Positions 9,865-18,253 of a DNA stretch of 64,000 nt are shown piece after piece. The position numbers were made by a program, and so were the translations under genes. Position 1 is the stretch's first letter. Each line of letters opens with the position of its first letter. The notes beneath the pieces were generated by a model. The model was given only the letters and a program-made list of their open reading frames with translations, ran no database searches and was not told the DNA's origin. Location: NCBI RefSeq assembly GCF_029589435.1, contig NZ_JARRAG010000001.1, positions 1,478,808-1,542,807 on the forward strand, written 5' to 3'. The stretch is from Paludisphaera mucosa. Its GTDB lineage: Bacteria; Planctomycetota; Planctomycetia; Isosphaerales; Isosphaeraceae.

Positions 9865-11490
9865 ATGATGCGACGATCGGCTCGGCTGGGGTTCGTCCTG
9901 AGGGTCTTCGGGCTCGGCGTCGTCGCGTGCGGGGTTTCGTCCGCAGAGGAAACGCCGAAGGGCGAGGTCCAGAAGCACGTCTTCGAGGCGAGCACCATCT
10001 TCCCGGGGACGACGCGCGATTACTGGATTTACCTCCCCAAACAGTACGACGCCTCGAAGCCCGCCGCCCTGTTCGTCTGCCAGGACGGAGTCCAGTACGA
10101 CGCGCCCGCGGTTTTCGACGAGCTGATCGCCAGGCGGGAGGTCCCGGTCCTCATCGGCGTCTTCGTGATGCACGGCCGGGTCAAGGCGACGTCCGACGGG
10201 GCCCTGGATCGATTCAACCGCAGCTATGAGTACGACGGCCTGGGCGACGCCTACGCCCGCTTCCTGATCGAGGAGCTGCTGCCCGAGGTCGAGAAGCAGA
10301 AGACGGCGGACGGTCGCCCGATCCGGATCACCCGGAGTCCCGACGAACGCGCGATCGCCGGGTCGAGCAGCGGGGCCGTCTGCGCCTTCACCGCCGCCTG
10401 GGAACGCCCCGACTCTTTCCGCCGGGTCTTCAGCGGCATCGGCACCTACGTCGGCCTGCGGGGCGGCAACGTCTATCCCACGCTCATCCGGAAGTACGAG
10501 CCCAGGCCGCTGCGGGTGTTCATGGAGGACGGGGCCGACGACCTGAACATCTACGGCGGCGACTGGTGGATGGCCAACCAGGAGATGGAGCGAGCGCTGA
10601 CGTTCGCCGGTTACGAGGTCGCCCACGCCTGGGGCGAGGGCGGCCACAGCTCCAAGCACGCGACCGAGATCTTCGCCGACGCGATGCGGTGGCTCTGGAA
10701 GGACTGGACGGTCCCCATCAAGCCGGGCCCAGGGGCCGAGAAGCTCCGGGAGATCGTCGTTCCCGGCGAGGGCTGGTCCGTCGCCGCGGCGGGCGTCAAC
10801 GCCTCGTCGATGACCGTCGACCCGGCCGGCGACGTCTACGTCAGCGACGCGGCGGCCTCACGCATCCAGAAGATCTCCGCGGACGGCCGCGTCGAGAGCG
10901 TCTCGGATCGGCCCGACAAGGTCGTCGACGCCCTCCTGGGACGGCTCACGCGTCACGACGGCGCCCGTTTCGTCCCGTTCCCCGGGCCCGGCGAGACCTC
11001 GACCAGCGGCCGGCAGATCGAGGCCCGTTCGCCGACCGGGGCCGCGGTCGTTTCGAACACGGCGCTGCCGGAGGCGGGCAGCCTCGTCCTGTCGCCCGAT
11101 CAGTCCTTGATGTACATCGCCGACGCCGCGAGCCGCTGGGTGTACAGCTACCAGGTCCAGCCCGATTTGAGCCTCCAGTTCGGCCAGAAGTATCACCACC
11201 TCCACGTCGGCGACGACGCCCGCGACGCGGGGACCAGCGGGCTCGCCGTCGATCGCGACGGTCGGCTCTACGCGGCCACGGCGCTCGGCGTCCAGGTCTG
11301 CGACCAGGCGGGCCGGGTCAACGTCATCCTGCCGACGCCTCGTGGCGCCGCGACGTCCCTGTCGTTCGGAGGTCCGAATTTCGACGTCCTCTACGTGGGG
11401 ACGGGGACCGGCGTCTACAAGCGTAAGGTCAAGACGCGAGGCGCAAACGCCTTCGACCCGCCGCGGAAGCCCGAGGCCCCCCGCCTTTGA
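9865..11490 (+). CDS. Secreted esterase fused to an SMP-30/NHL-like beta-propeller
   Basis: Of 541 residues, 1-27 form a signal peptide. Residues about 35-285 are an alpha/beta hydrolase of the esterase D/enterochelin-esterase type: nucleophile in GSSSG (Ser168), an Asp-containing EDGADD segment, and the probable catalytic His261 in GGHSSKH. The C-terminal half from about 290 has repeated sugar-lactonase/NHL-like blades (TVDPAGDVYVSDAAASRIQK; AVDRDGRLYAATALGVQVCD), a six-bladed propeller as in SMP-30/gluconolactonases. The expected role is extracytoplasmic hydrolysis of an ester on a carbohydrate or siderophore-like substrate, the propeller adding a lactonase or binding function. The substrate is unknown. 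No operon partner is evident; the tRNA lies upstream. Confidence 0.75.
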   Translation: MMRRSARLGFVLRVFGLGVVACGVSSAEETPKGEVQKHVFEASTIFPGTTRDYWIYLPKQYDASKPAALFVCQDGVQYDAPAVFDELIARREVPVLIGVFVMHGRVKATSDGALDRFNRSYEYDGLGDAYARFLIEELLPEVEKQKTADGRPIRITRSPDERAIAGSSSGAVCAFTAAWERPDSFRRVFSGIGTYVGLRGGNVYPTLIRKYEPRPLRVFMEDGADDLNIYGGDWWMANQEMERALTFAGYEVAHAWGEGGHSSKHATEIFADAMRWLWKDWTVPIKPGPGAEKLREIVVPGEGWSVAAAGVNASSMTVDPAGDVYVSDAAASRIQKISADGRVESVSDRPDKVVDALLGRLTRHDGARFVPFPGPGETSTSGRQIEARSPTGAAVVSNTALPEAGSLVLSPDQSLMYIADAASRWVYSYQVQPDLSLQFGQKYHHLHVGDDARDAGTSGLAVDRDGRLYAATALGVQVCDQAGRVNVILPTPRGAATSLSFGGPNFDVLYVGTGTGVYKRKVKTRGANAFDPPRKPEAPRL

Positions 11491-11813
11491 TGGGCTGACG
11501 ACTTAAGTGCGCACCATCTCAACCGCAGCAATTTCATGCCGGCGTCCAGCCTGGCATGAGATCGCACGCGCCTACGACGCTCAGAAAGGGTGCCCCGTGC
11601 TTCACGGCAACTTCGCGCCGAATTTGAGAAACAGGGCGACACAGGAGGCACGTCGGCCCCTATCCTACGTAGTTGCGAGGTCGGTCTCGGCAGGAACTGC
11701 GGGTTGAGCCCTGGCGACCGACGCCGCACATCCACGATCGCACCCCACCGCGACGGTCGCCCGTCGCATCGATCCCCGACGATCCCTCCTGGATTTCGGT
11801 GAGGAACGTGAAC
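11491..11813. other. Intergenic, no convincing gene
   Basis: No reading frame here looks like a protein. The only structure seen is an imperfect hairpin, CATGCCGG ... CTGGCATG at 11535-11558 (one G-T wobble), about 45 bases after the esterase stop. It lacks a T-tract, so I do not call it a terminator. The last 15 bases hold the Shine-Dalgarno (GAGGAA) of the next small gene. Confidence 0.5.
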
Positions 11814-12023
11814 ATGACGAACGAAACGCGATCCCAGAGTCCCACGGTCGTACTGCGGATCAGCGACGGCTCGCGGCTGGTGCGTCAGGCGTTCGCCGAT
11901 TTCGGTCAGGCTTCCCGCAGCGCCGAGGCCTACGCGCGGGAGGGGTTCGTCGTCGACATGATGTCGGCGACGGGGCTGTTCATCATGGATTTCGAGACTG
12001 TCCGTCGCGGCCTGGCGGTGTAG
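11814..12023 (+). CDS. Small hypothetical protein (69 aa)
   Basis: The ATG is preceded by GAGGAA eight bases upstream, and third positions are strongly GC, as in the flanking genes. The product contains VVLRISDGSRLVRQAFADFG and ends DFETVRRGLAV; it is soluble, with no signal peptide, membrane segment or cysteines. I do not recognise the family. It lies alone between an esterase gene and the HU gene. Confidence 0.55.
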   Translation: MTNETRSQSPTVVLRISDGSRLVRQAFADFGQASRSAEAYAREGFVVDMMSATGLFIMDFETVRRGLAV

Positions 12024-12125
12024 GCGCACGTGGCCTCGAAGGTCGTGATAGGCCGAAATCAGGGGGTCGGAAGGGGCCGGGAGCGAGAATATCGCCGAAA
12101 CCCCTGGGTTTTTGGGGGTCGACCC

Positions 12126-12154
12126 TGATTTTCTCTGGATGTTTCGGGCATAAT
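12126..12154 (+). promoter_or_regulatory. Possible promoter of the HU gene
   Basis: A good -10 box CATAAT is preceded at 17 bases by a poor -35 (TGATTT), about 110 bases before the HU start codon. The region is more AT-rich than its surroundings. Weak -35 match, so tentative. Confidence 0.3.
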
Positions 12155-12266
12155 CGTCGAAAACGATCGGCAGGAGCCACGACGACCACTCTTCAACGGG
12201 GAGGGAGGATCCGACCGGCTCGCGAGACGTTCGTCGTCGATTTTCTCGAAGAAGGATGATTGTCCC

Positions 12267-12638
12267 ATGGCCAAAAAAGCCGCTCCCAAGGCCGCGGAAC
12301 CCAAGGCGGCCCCGGCCCCGGCCGCGAAGACGGCCGCGAAGCACGCGACCAAGACCGAGATCTACACCGCCATCGCCACGAAGACGAACCTCAGCAAGAA
12401 GGACGTCGCCGGGGTGTTCGAGGCGATGTCCGAGCTGATCGAGAAGGAGATCGGCAAGAAGGGCCCCGGCCTCTTCGTGATCCCCGGCCTGCTCAAGATC
12501 AAGGTCGTGCACAAGCCGGCCACCAAGGCCCGCCCGGGCTTCAACCCGGCCACCAAGGAGCAGATCACGATCAAGGCCAAGCCCGCCCGCAAGGTGGTCA
12601 AGGTCCTGCCGCTCAAGGCCCTCAAGGACCTCATCTGA
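12267..12638 (+). CDS. HU-family DNA-binding protein with histone-H1-like N-terminal tail
   Basis: Of 123 residues, about 1-27 form a Lys/Ala/Pro-rich tail (KKAAPKAAEPKAAPAP). It is followed by an HU/IHF fold: KTEIYTAIATKTNLSKKDVAGVFEAM, then a beta-arm region with PGLLKIKV and a basic arm containing KPATKARPGFNPATKE. HU proteins are nucleoid-compacting dimers that bend DNA; the lysine-rich tail probably adds non-specific DNA contact or compaction. Classical HU is about 90 residues. The start ATG has GAAGGA about 12 bases upstream. A possible terminator follows. Confidence 0.85.
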   Translation: MAKKAAPKAAEPKAAPAPAAKTAAKHATKTEIYTAIATKTNLSKKDVAGVFEAMSELIEKEIGKKGPGLFVIPGLLKIKVVHKPATKARPGFNPATKEQITIKAKPARKVVKVLPLKALKDLI

Positions 12639-12680
12639 GTCTTGCCGATCCATCGACCGACGACGTCGGCCGACGAACAC

Positions 12681-12733
12681 GACCGCGTCCGGGCCCTCCG
12701 TGTGGAGAGCCCCTCGACGCGGTCCGTCGTTTC
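12681..12733 (+). terminator. Possible terminator after the HU gene
   Basis: Nine-base perfect arms GACCGCGTC (12681-12689) and GACGCGGTC (12716-12724) enclose a 26-base loop and are followed by CGTCGTTTCC. The T-tract is short. It lies between convergent genes, so it could serve either strand. Confidence 0.4.
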
Positions 12734-12785
12734 CAGCCCCGGCGGGCTCGGACGTCGGGCAGAATAGGCCTGCGAGCCGGCCCCG

Positions 12786-15710
12786 TCACTCGGCGACGAG
12801 CTCCCAGTGGATCGCCGGCGACTGACCGTCGACGATCAGGGCCACGCCCTCGCCGTTGGGGAGCGTCTCCACCCGCGCCGGCTGGACGCGCGCTCCCGAC
12901 GAGTCGAGCGCGAAGGCCCTGACCGTCCCCTTGCGACGCCACTCGACCCGGGCGCGGACCGGCTCCTGGAGCAGGGGAGGGCGGCCGGGATCGGCCGTCT
13001 CGCGCTTCCAGGGGTCGACCCAGCGGAACCCGGTCGGCTCGACGCGAGCCAGGGTCGTCACGAGCAGACGCTTCGCCTCGGCGATCGGCTCGGGTCCTGC
13101 GGAGGTTGCGACGACGACCGCGAAGGGCGACTCGGCGGCGACGCTCAGGCTGTCGAACTTCGCCCCATCCTCGCCGTTCCAGCCGGCGACGCCCTGGGTG
13201 AAGGGCGTGTCGATCACCAGCTTGCCCTGCGACGAGTCCCACCCGGGCAGGACGGTCCGCTTCCGGATCACGGGCCGATCCCCCTCGCCGGCCGGTTTCG
13301 CGGTCGTCGCCTCGCGTCCGCGGAGCAGGATGGACGCGGCGTGCGGCCAGAGGGCGTAGACCTGCGGGGTTCCGTTGGCGACCTCGGGGATCTGGAAGAT
13401 GTCCTCGACGCCCGCCGTGCCCACGGGGCCGTCGCCCCAGACCTTGGGGTAGATGAACACGCCCCGGCGCACCAACGCGTCCCAGTCCTCGTGGCGGGCG
13501 GTCGCGGCGGCCAGGATCTGGTCGGCCGCCTCGTGGGGCAGGGCCCAGGCCCCCTGGGTCTGCGGGCACCACTGGCCCGCCGCGTAAGGCCGGCCTTCGA
13601 CGAGCTTGCGCGACGCGCCCGCGACCAGGCCGCCGTCGCCGCTCCAGAGCTGGGACCTCAGATCGGGCGCGGTCCAGGCCGTCGACGCCCAGAAGAGCCG
13701 GTCGTCGATCATGTCGAGCCCGGGCGCGGAGAGGATCGCCGTGAACTCGGACTCCCGCCTCCAGTGCGAGACGCCGGCGAGGGGGGCCTTCAGGCCGGCC
13801 TTGCGGAGCTGCGCGGCCCAGGCCGAATAGTGGGCCGACTCGACCGATTGCCAGAGGCGGCGCCCGGGCAGTCCTCGCGCCTTCTCGCCCCTGGCTCGCA
13901 ATTCCGCCGCGTAGGGGGCGGGCAGACCGTCCGGCCGGTCGATCAGGTCGAACAGCGAGACCTCGCCGGCGAGCGTGACCCAGGCCAGCGCCGGATCGTC
14001 GCGGAGCGGTTTGCCCGTCTCGGTGTTGGTGCGGTTCAGCAGGGCGAGCGAGGCGTCCAGGTTCAGCTTGGCGATCGCCGGGTCCAGAACGGCCGCGGGG
14101 CCGCCGCCGGCCGAGAGGAGGCCGGCCGCCTGGACGCCGTCCTCGGCGCGGAAGCGACGACCGCCCAGCAACTCCAGGGCGACGTAGATCCCCCGGGCTT
14201 CGAGCGCGGCGACCAGGTGGTCGAGTCGCGACAGGGAGACCGGATCGAATTCCTTGGTGTCGTCGCGGGCGTCGTCGAACAGGCTGCGGTCGGGACCCAG
14301 GGGCGTGTCGAGTTCGCCGATGCGGACCAGGTTGACGCCGGAACGCGCCAGGCGATCGGCCAGGGCGTCGGACTTCGCGGCGTCCTGGAACGCCGCAGGC
14401 GGCAAAAGCTGGACCCCGAAGAAGCGGGCGCGGCCGCCGGAGGTGAACGCCAGGTGGCCGTCCTTGACGAGGACCGGCCCCTTCGACCCGGCCGGGGCGG
14501 GGTTGAGGAACGAGAAATCCAGGGCCGAGCCGGCGGCGATCGCGGCGGCGGGCTTGTACTCGTGCCAGCCGATGACGTCGTCGGCCGTTTGGTAAGGGGT
14601 CCAGGCGGCGATGTCGGCGTTCGGAGAGGCGGTCACGCGGACGTCGTCGACCCGGATCGATCCGACGCCGTCGGTCTTCTCGATCTGCACGACGGCCCGC
14701 ACCGCCCCCCGGGGGACGGGGACGACGGTGCGTTGCGGCGTCCAGTCGAACGTCCCGGACCACTGGAAGGCCTGGACGCCCCCCCGCCTCCCGGCGAGCG
14801 GCTCCCCGGACTCGTCAAGGAAGTAGAAGCTCGCCCCGGCCCCGCCCGAGCCTCGCAGGCTCTGCGCCTTGGCGTAGAGCGTGACCTCCAGCCCGTCGAA
14901 CGCCTCGATCGGCAGGGCCAGGCCGGCAAGGACCTTCGACCCGGACCGCGACAGCTCGACGGCCGAGTCTGACAGGTGCCCGGGGGCGACGCGGGCGGCG
15001 TCGTTGTTGACGATCCACGAGGCCGGCGCGGGGTCGCCCAGCTCGAAGGTTCCGTTGACGACCAGGTTCGTCGTCTCGACCGTCTCGCGGGGGACGAGGT
15101 CGAAGGTCAGGCCGTCGACGTCGAGCCGGCCGGCCGCGCCCATCAGGCCCACGGACATGATGGCGTCGCGTGCGCCGGGGGGGACCGGAATCCGCTTGGC
15201 GATCCGGGTCCAGCGGTCGCCCACGGTGCGAGTCCAGGGCCCCATGGTCCCGCGGGACAGGTGGCGGAGCTCGTCGCCGAGGAAGTCGATCAGCAGGCTC
15301 GGCTCTTCGCCGCTCCGCTCGCCGTACTCGACGTCCTTCAGGCGGACCCAGAGCCCCATCACCACGGCCTCGTACTTGCGGCCGTCGATGCCGAAGGCCC
15401 GGCTGATCCGGGCGGGACGGCCCCGGCGGGCGCAGGCGATCCGGACGAAACGGGGGCCGGCCGCGCCGCCGTCGGGCTCGATGGCGGCGTCGCGGGCGTT
15501 GTACCAGCCGTCCGGGACGCCGTCGGCGTTGGCGTCCGTTTCAAGGTCGTCGCGGGGGGGAGGGGGCGGCCGGAGGATCTCGCCGTTCGGAGCCTGGGCG
15601 GACGCTGAAGGGCCGACCCAACAGGCGGCGACGCCCAGGGCGAGCGTCAGGGAAAGGGTCGCGAGCTTGGTCACGAGGGATCTCCGTCGCGTGGCCTGAC
15701 GTTCCATCAT
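12786..15710 (-). CDS. Secreted glycosidase-like protein (beta-sandwich plus TIM-barrel)
   Basis: Of 974 residues, the start (MMERQATRRRSL) gives a signal peptide ending near SASAQA, then a Pro-rich linker. The N-terminal third has two carbohydrate-binding-module-like beta-sandwich segments, including LVVNGTFELGDPAPASW. Further on come typical glycosidase-barrel phrases: a strand-helix ending NLVRIGELDTPLG and a segment HLVAALEARGIYVALELLGG, as in GH5/GH39/GH42-like barrels. The first ATG overlaps the stop of the upstream Pcm gene, so translation is probably coupled. I cannot identify the catalytic acid pair or the substrate; a catalytically inactive, glycan-binding version remains possible. 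Confidence 0.6.
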   Translation of the reverse strand: MMERQATRRRSLVTKLATLSLTLALGVAACWVGPSASAQAPNGEILRPPPPPRDDLETDANADGVPDGWYNARDAAIEPDGGAAGPRFVRIACARRGRPARISRAFGIDGRKYEAVVMGLWVRLKDVEYGERSGEEPSLLIDFLGDELRHLSRGTMGPWTRTVGDRWTRIAKRIPVPPGARDAIMSVGLMGAAGRLDVDGLTFDLVPRETVETTNLVVNGTFELGDPAPASWIVNNDAARVAPGHLSDSAVELSRSGSKVLAGLALPIEAFDGLEVTLYAKAQSLRGSGGAGASFYFLDESGEPLAGRRGGVQAFQWSGTFDWTPQRTVVPVPRGAVRAVVQIEKTDGVGSIRVDDVRVTASPNADIAAWTPYQTADDVIGWHEYKPAAAIAAGSALDFSFLNPAPAGSKGPVLVKDGHLAFTSGGRARFFGVQLLPPAAFQDAAKSDALADRLARSGVNLVRIGELDTPLGPDRSLFDDARDDTKEFDPVSLSRLDHLVAALEARGIYVALELLGGRRFRAEDGVQAAGLLSAGGGPAAVLDPAIAKLNLDASLALLNRTNTETGKPLRDDPALAWVTLAGEVSLFDLIDRPDGLPAPYAAELRARGEKARGLPGRRLWQSVESAHYSAWAAQLRKAGLKAPLAGVSHWRRESEFTAILSAPGLDMIDDRLFWASTAWTAPDLRSQLWSGDGGLVAGASRKLVEGRPYAAGQWCPQTQGAWALPHEAADQILAAATARHEDWDALVRRGVFIYPKVWGDGPVGTAGVEDIFQIPEVANGTPQVYALWPHAASILLRGREATTAKPAGEGDRPVIRKRTVLPGWDSSQGKLVIDTPFTQGVAGWNGEDGAKFDSLSVAAESPFAVVVATSAGPEPIAEAKRLLVTTLARVEPTGFRWVDPWKRETADPGRPPLLQEPVRARVEWRRKGTVRAFALDSSGARVQPARVETLPNGEGVALIVDGQSPAIHWELVAE

Positions 15711-16543
15711 CGATTCGCCTTGGGGGCCGGGGCGGCGGCGGGGGCGGATGCGTCGGCCTTCGCCCTCGGCGCGGCAGTCTCCTTGAGGGCCTTGCCGGTC
15801 ATCGGGACGAAGAGGGTGGGCTTCAGCTCCTTGTCGATCAGCTTGCCGTTCCGCTTGACGACCAGGTGGACGCTCTGGGTGAAGCGGTCGCCCAGGGGGA
15901 TGACCATGCGGCCGCCTTCCTTGAGCTGGTCGACCAGCGGCTGGGGGATGAGCTGGGGGGCGCACGTCACGATGATCGCGTCGAACGGGGCGGCGTCGGG
16001 CCAGCCTTCGTAGCCGTCGCCGACCTTGGTGTGGATGTTCGTGTATCCGAGTTCCTTGTGGACCCTGGCGGCGCGTTCGCCGAGCGGGGCGTGGATCTCG
16101 ACCGAATAGACCTCCTTGGCCAGCCGCGAGAGGATCGCCGACTGGTAGCCCGAGCCGGTCCCGACCTCGTAGATCTTGTCGGTGGGCTTGGGGTCGAGGA
16201 CCTCGGTCATGAAGGCGACGTCGTAGGGTGGGGTGATCGTCTGGCCCTCGCCGATGGGGATCGACTCGTCGTCGTACGCCTGGCGGTTGCTGCCGGGGGG
16301 CAGGAACTTGTGGCGGGGGACGGTGCGGAAGGCGTCGAGGACGCGGGGATCCTTGATGCCGTTCTCGGCGAGGTGGCGCTGGACCATGCGGGCCCTGGGC
16401 CTGGCGGTCGGATCCTCGGTCGCCGCCGGTTTGGCCTTGGCCGCGTCCTGCGCTCGAATAGCGATCCCGGCGTAGACCAAGAGGAGGGCCGTCAGGATCC
16501 GGATCAGGCTCGGCGGCGCGACCGCGCGGGGGCGTCGTTTCAT
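15707..16543 (-). CDS. pcm: Exported protein-L-isoaspartate O-methyltransferase homologue
   Basis: Pcm methylates isoaspartyl residues in damaged proteins using S-adenosylmethionine, starting their repair. The PCMT fold is clear: QRHLAENGIKDPRVLDAFRTVPRHKFLP, then the AdoMet-binding EVGTGSGYQSAILSRL and the later VGDGYEGWPDAAPFDAIIV. Of 278 residues, the first 30 or so (MKRRPRAV...LLLVYAGIAIRA) form a signal peptide or anchor, and the C-terminus is Ala/Pro/Lys-rich. The start at 16543 is fixed by GGAAAGGAG seven bases upstream. Export is unusual, since AdoMet is cytosolic; several planctomycetes carry such leaders, so misannotation is unlikely, but function outside the cytoplasm is unclear. 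Confidence 0.85.
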   Translation of the reverse strand: MKRRPRAVAPPSLIRILTALLLVYAGIAIRAQDAAKAKPAATEDPTARPRARMVQRHLAENGIKDPRVLDAFRTVPRHKFLPPGSNRQAYDDESIPIGEGQTITPPYDVAFMTEVLDPKPTDKIYEVGTGSGYQSAILSRLAKEVYSVEIHAPLGERAARVHKELGYTNIHTKVGDGYEGWPDAAPFDAIIVTCAPQLIPQPLVDQLKEGGRMVIPLGDRFTQSVHLVVKRNGKLIDKELKPTLFVPMTGKALKETAAPRAKADASAPAAAPAPKANR

Positions 16544-16886
16544 CGAAGTCTCCTTTCCTCGAACGGCCCGCCTCGGGGCCAAAGCCCAAGTCTACCACGA
16601 GGGGAATCCGGGCTTCACTCCGGCCGGGCGGAGTCGATGCGGCTTTTTGAGGATAGGCGACGGCGATCGCTTCGGCGTCCCGGCGCCTCAGCACAACCCG
16701 GATTGGAGGAAATGGCCCGCGCGGTTATGATGGGAGTGAAAGCTGTGCCGGTTCGACCCGCGGGCGACTCGTCGACGCCGACGCCCGCCGACGACCTCGT
16801 CGGTGCGTAGGACGAACGGGCCGACCCCGATCCCATCTGGATTTGCGGACGACGGCCGGACCCGTCGTCGCACTCGGGGAGACAGG
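16544..16886. other. Divergent intergenic region between pcm and a glycosyltransferase
   Basis: The 343 bases separate genes read outward in both directions, so they should hold two promoters. I see no clear -35/-10 pair. The end holds GGGGAGACAGG, the ribosome-binding region of the glycosyltransferase. No gene seen. Confidence 0.5.
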
Positions 16887-18134
16887 ATGACGTCCTCCCA
16901 GACCGCCGACCTGTTGCTCGGGCTCGTTGCCGTCGCCGCCGTGACGACGACGCTGGCGTCCACTTGCTGCCTGTTCTGGGTGCTTCGGCGACGGAGCCTG
17001 CCGGACCACACGCCCCCGGTCACCATCTTCAAGCCGCTCAAGGGCCTCGACGAGGAGCTTGAAGAGAACCTGGCGAGCTTCTTCGAGATCGACTACCCGA
17101 CCTACCAGTTGATCTTCTGCGTCGCGGATGCGGCCGACCCCGCCGCGGTCGTGGTCCGCAAGCTCATGGAAGGGCATCCCGAGCGTGACGCCCGGCTGGT
17201 CGTCGGCTGTCCGCCGTTCGGCCTCAATCCGAAGGTCGAGAGCCTGGCGGCGATGGAGCCGTATCGCCGTCACGACGTCCTCCTGATCAGCGATTCCAAC
17301 GTCCGCGCCCGTCCCTCGTACCTCCGGGAGACCGCCGGCTACCTGGCGGAGCCGAGCGTGGGCATGGTGACGAACCTGTTCGTCGGTCGGGGCGAGGTCT
17401 ATCCCGGCGCCGTCCTGGAGAACCTCCAGATCAACGGCTATATCGCCGGCGGCATGGCGCTGGCCTCGATGCTCGGCGTCACCTGCGTGGTCGGCAAGTC
17501 GATGATGCTCCGGGGCTCGGTGCTGGAGGCGATCGGCGGCTTCGCGTCGGTCCGCAACCTGCTGGCCGAGGACCAGGTGATGGGGATGCGGGTGAGGAAG
17601 GCCGGGTACTCGATCCGGCTCAGCCACCACGTCATCGAGAACGTCAATCGCCGCCGCGGCTTCATCTGGTTCCTCAACCGCCATTCCCGGTGGTTCAAGA
17701 TCCGTCGCCGCCTGGCCCTGCCCGCGTTCGCGGCCGAGCCGCTGGCGAACCTGTCGACGATCGGCCTGGTCTGGGCCTTTTCGGGAGAGTCCGGGATCGC
17801 CTGGGGCGGCTTGCTCTGCCTGGTCGGCCTGGGGATGGCCCGCGACGCCGTCCAGACGCGTCGACTCCGCGGCACGTTCCCGAAGCTCCGCCACCTGATC
17901 TACAGCCCGATCAAGGATCTGATGATCCTGCCGCTCTGGTTCGACGCCCTCCTCAACAGCCACGTCCAGTGGCGCGGGCATCGCTTCTACGTGGGCCGAT
18001 TGACCCGCCTGCTCCCGGACGCGACGCCCCGCGGCGCTCGCCCCCCGCGGGCTCGCGGCGAGTCCGCGACTCCGCCACCCGACGCGACGATCCCTCCTCG
18101 GCTCCCGTCCGAGGATTCGCACGCGCCGGAATGA
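16887..18134 (+). CDS. GT21-family glycosyltransferase (ceramide glucosyltransferase / HpnI-like)
   Basis: The protein has 415 residues with an N-terminal membrane helix at about 8-32 and C-terminal hydrophobic segments. The GT21 set of catalytic motifs is present: FCVAD (Asp81), ISDSN (Asp136), LLAEDQ and the (Q/R)xxRW motif as RHSRW near residue 270. GT21 enzymes transfer a sugar from a UDP-sugar to a membrane lipid: glucose to ceramide, or N-acetylglucosamine to bacteriohopanetetrol (HpnI). The acceptor cannot be told from sequence; no other hopanoid or sphingolipid genes are in the window. ATG 16887 was preferred to an upstream in-frame ATG because GGGGAGACAGG sits in front of it. Confidence 0.8.
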   Translation: MTSSQTADLLLGLVAVAAVTTTLASTCCLFWVLRRRSLPDHTPPVTIFKPLKGLDEELEENLASFFEIDYPTYQLIFCVADAADPAAVVVRKLMEGHPERDARLVVGCPPFGLNPKVESLAAMEPYRRHDVLLISDSNVRARPSYLRETAGYLAEPSVGMVTNLFVGRGEVYPGAVLENLQINGYIAGGMALASMLGVTCVVGKSMMLRGSVLEAIGGFASVRNLLAEDQVMGMRVRKAGYSIRLSHHVIENVNRRRGFIWFLNRHSRWFKIRRRLALPAFAAEPLANLSTIGLVWAFSGESGIAWGGLLCLVGLGMARDAVQTRRLRGTFPKLRHLIYSPIKDLMILPLWFDALLNSHVQWRGHRFYVGRLTRLLPDATPRGARPPRARGESATPPPDATIPPRLPSEDSHAPE

Positions 18135-18162
18135 GCCGTCCCGCGGGTTCCCACCCTGGGAT

Positions 18163-18188
18163 CATTCTGTAAGAATGCGTTCTGGAAC
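18163..18188 (+). promoter_or_regulatory. Two adjacent palindromes upstream of the ABC-transporter operon
   Basis: CATTCT-GTA-AGAATG (18163-18177) is one base from GTTC-TG-GAAC (18179-18188). Each contains TTCTGnAA, 15 bases apart, which puts them about a turn and a half apart on the helix. They lie 66 bases before the start codon in an otherwise AT-richer stretch, a plausible operator. The binding protein is unknown. Confidence 0.35.
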
Positions 18189-18253
18189 ATCGTCTTAACA
18201 AGGTTGCACGCCCCGCGTACTTTGCGGCCCTCGGGTCGGAGAGGATCTCCTTG

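Noticed and set aside
12091-12122. ACCCC...GGGGGT repeat near 12.1 kb considered as a terminator
   Set aside because: Only five paired bases, a long T-rich loop and no downstream T-tract.
12786-16694. 1302-codon minus-strand frame spanning the glycosidase-like gene and pcm
   Set aside because: The first third is pcm read in the wrong frame (Arg/Pro-rich). The real protein starts at the ATG overlapping the pcm stop.
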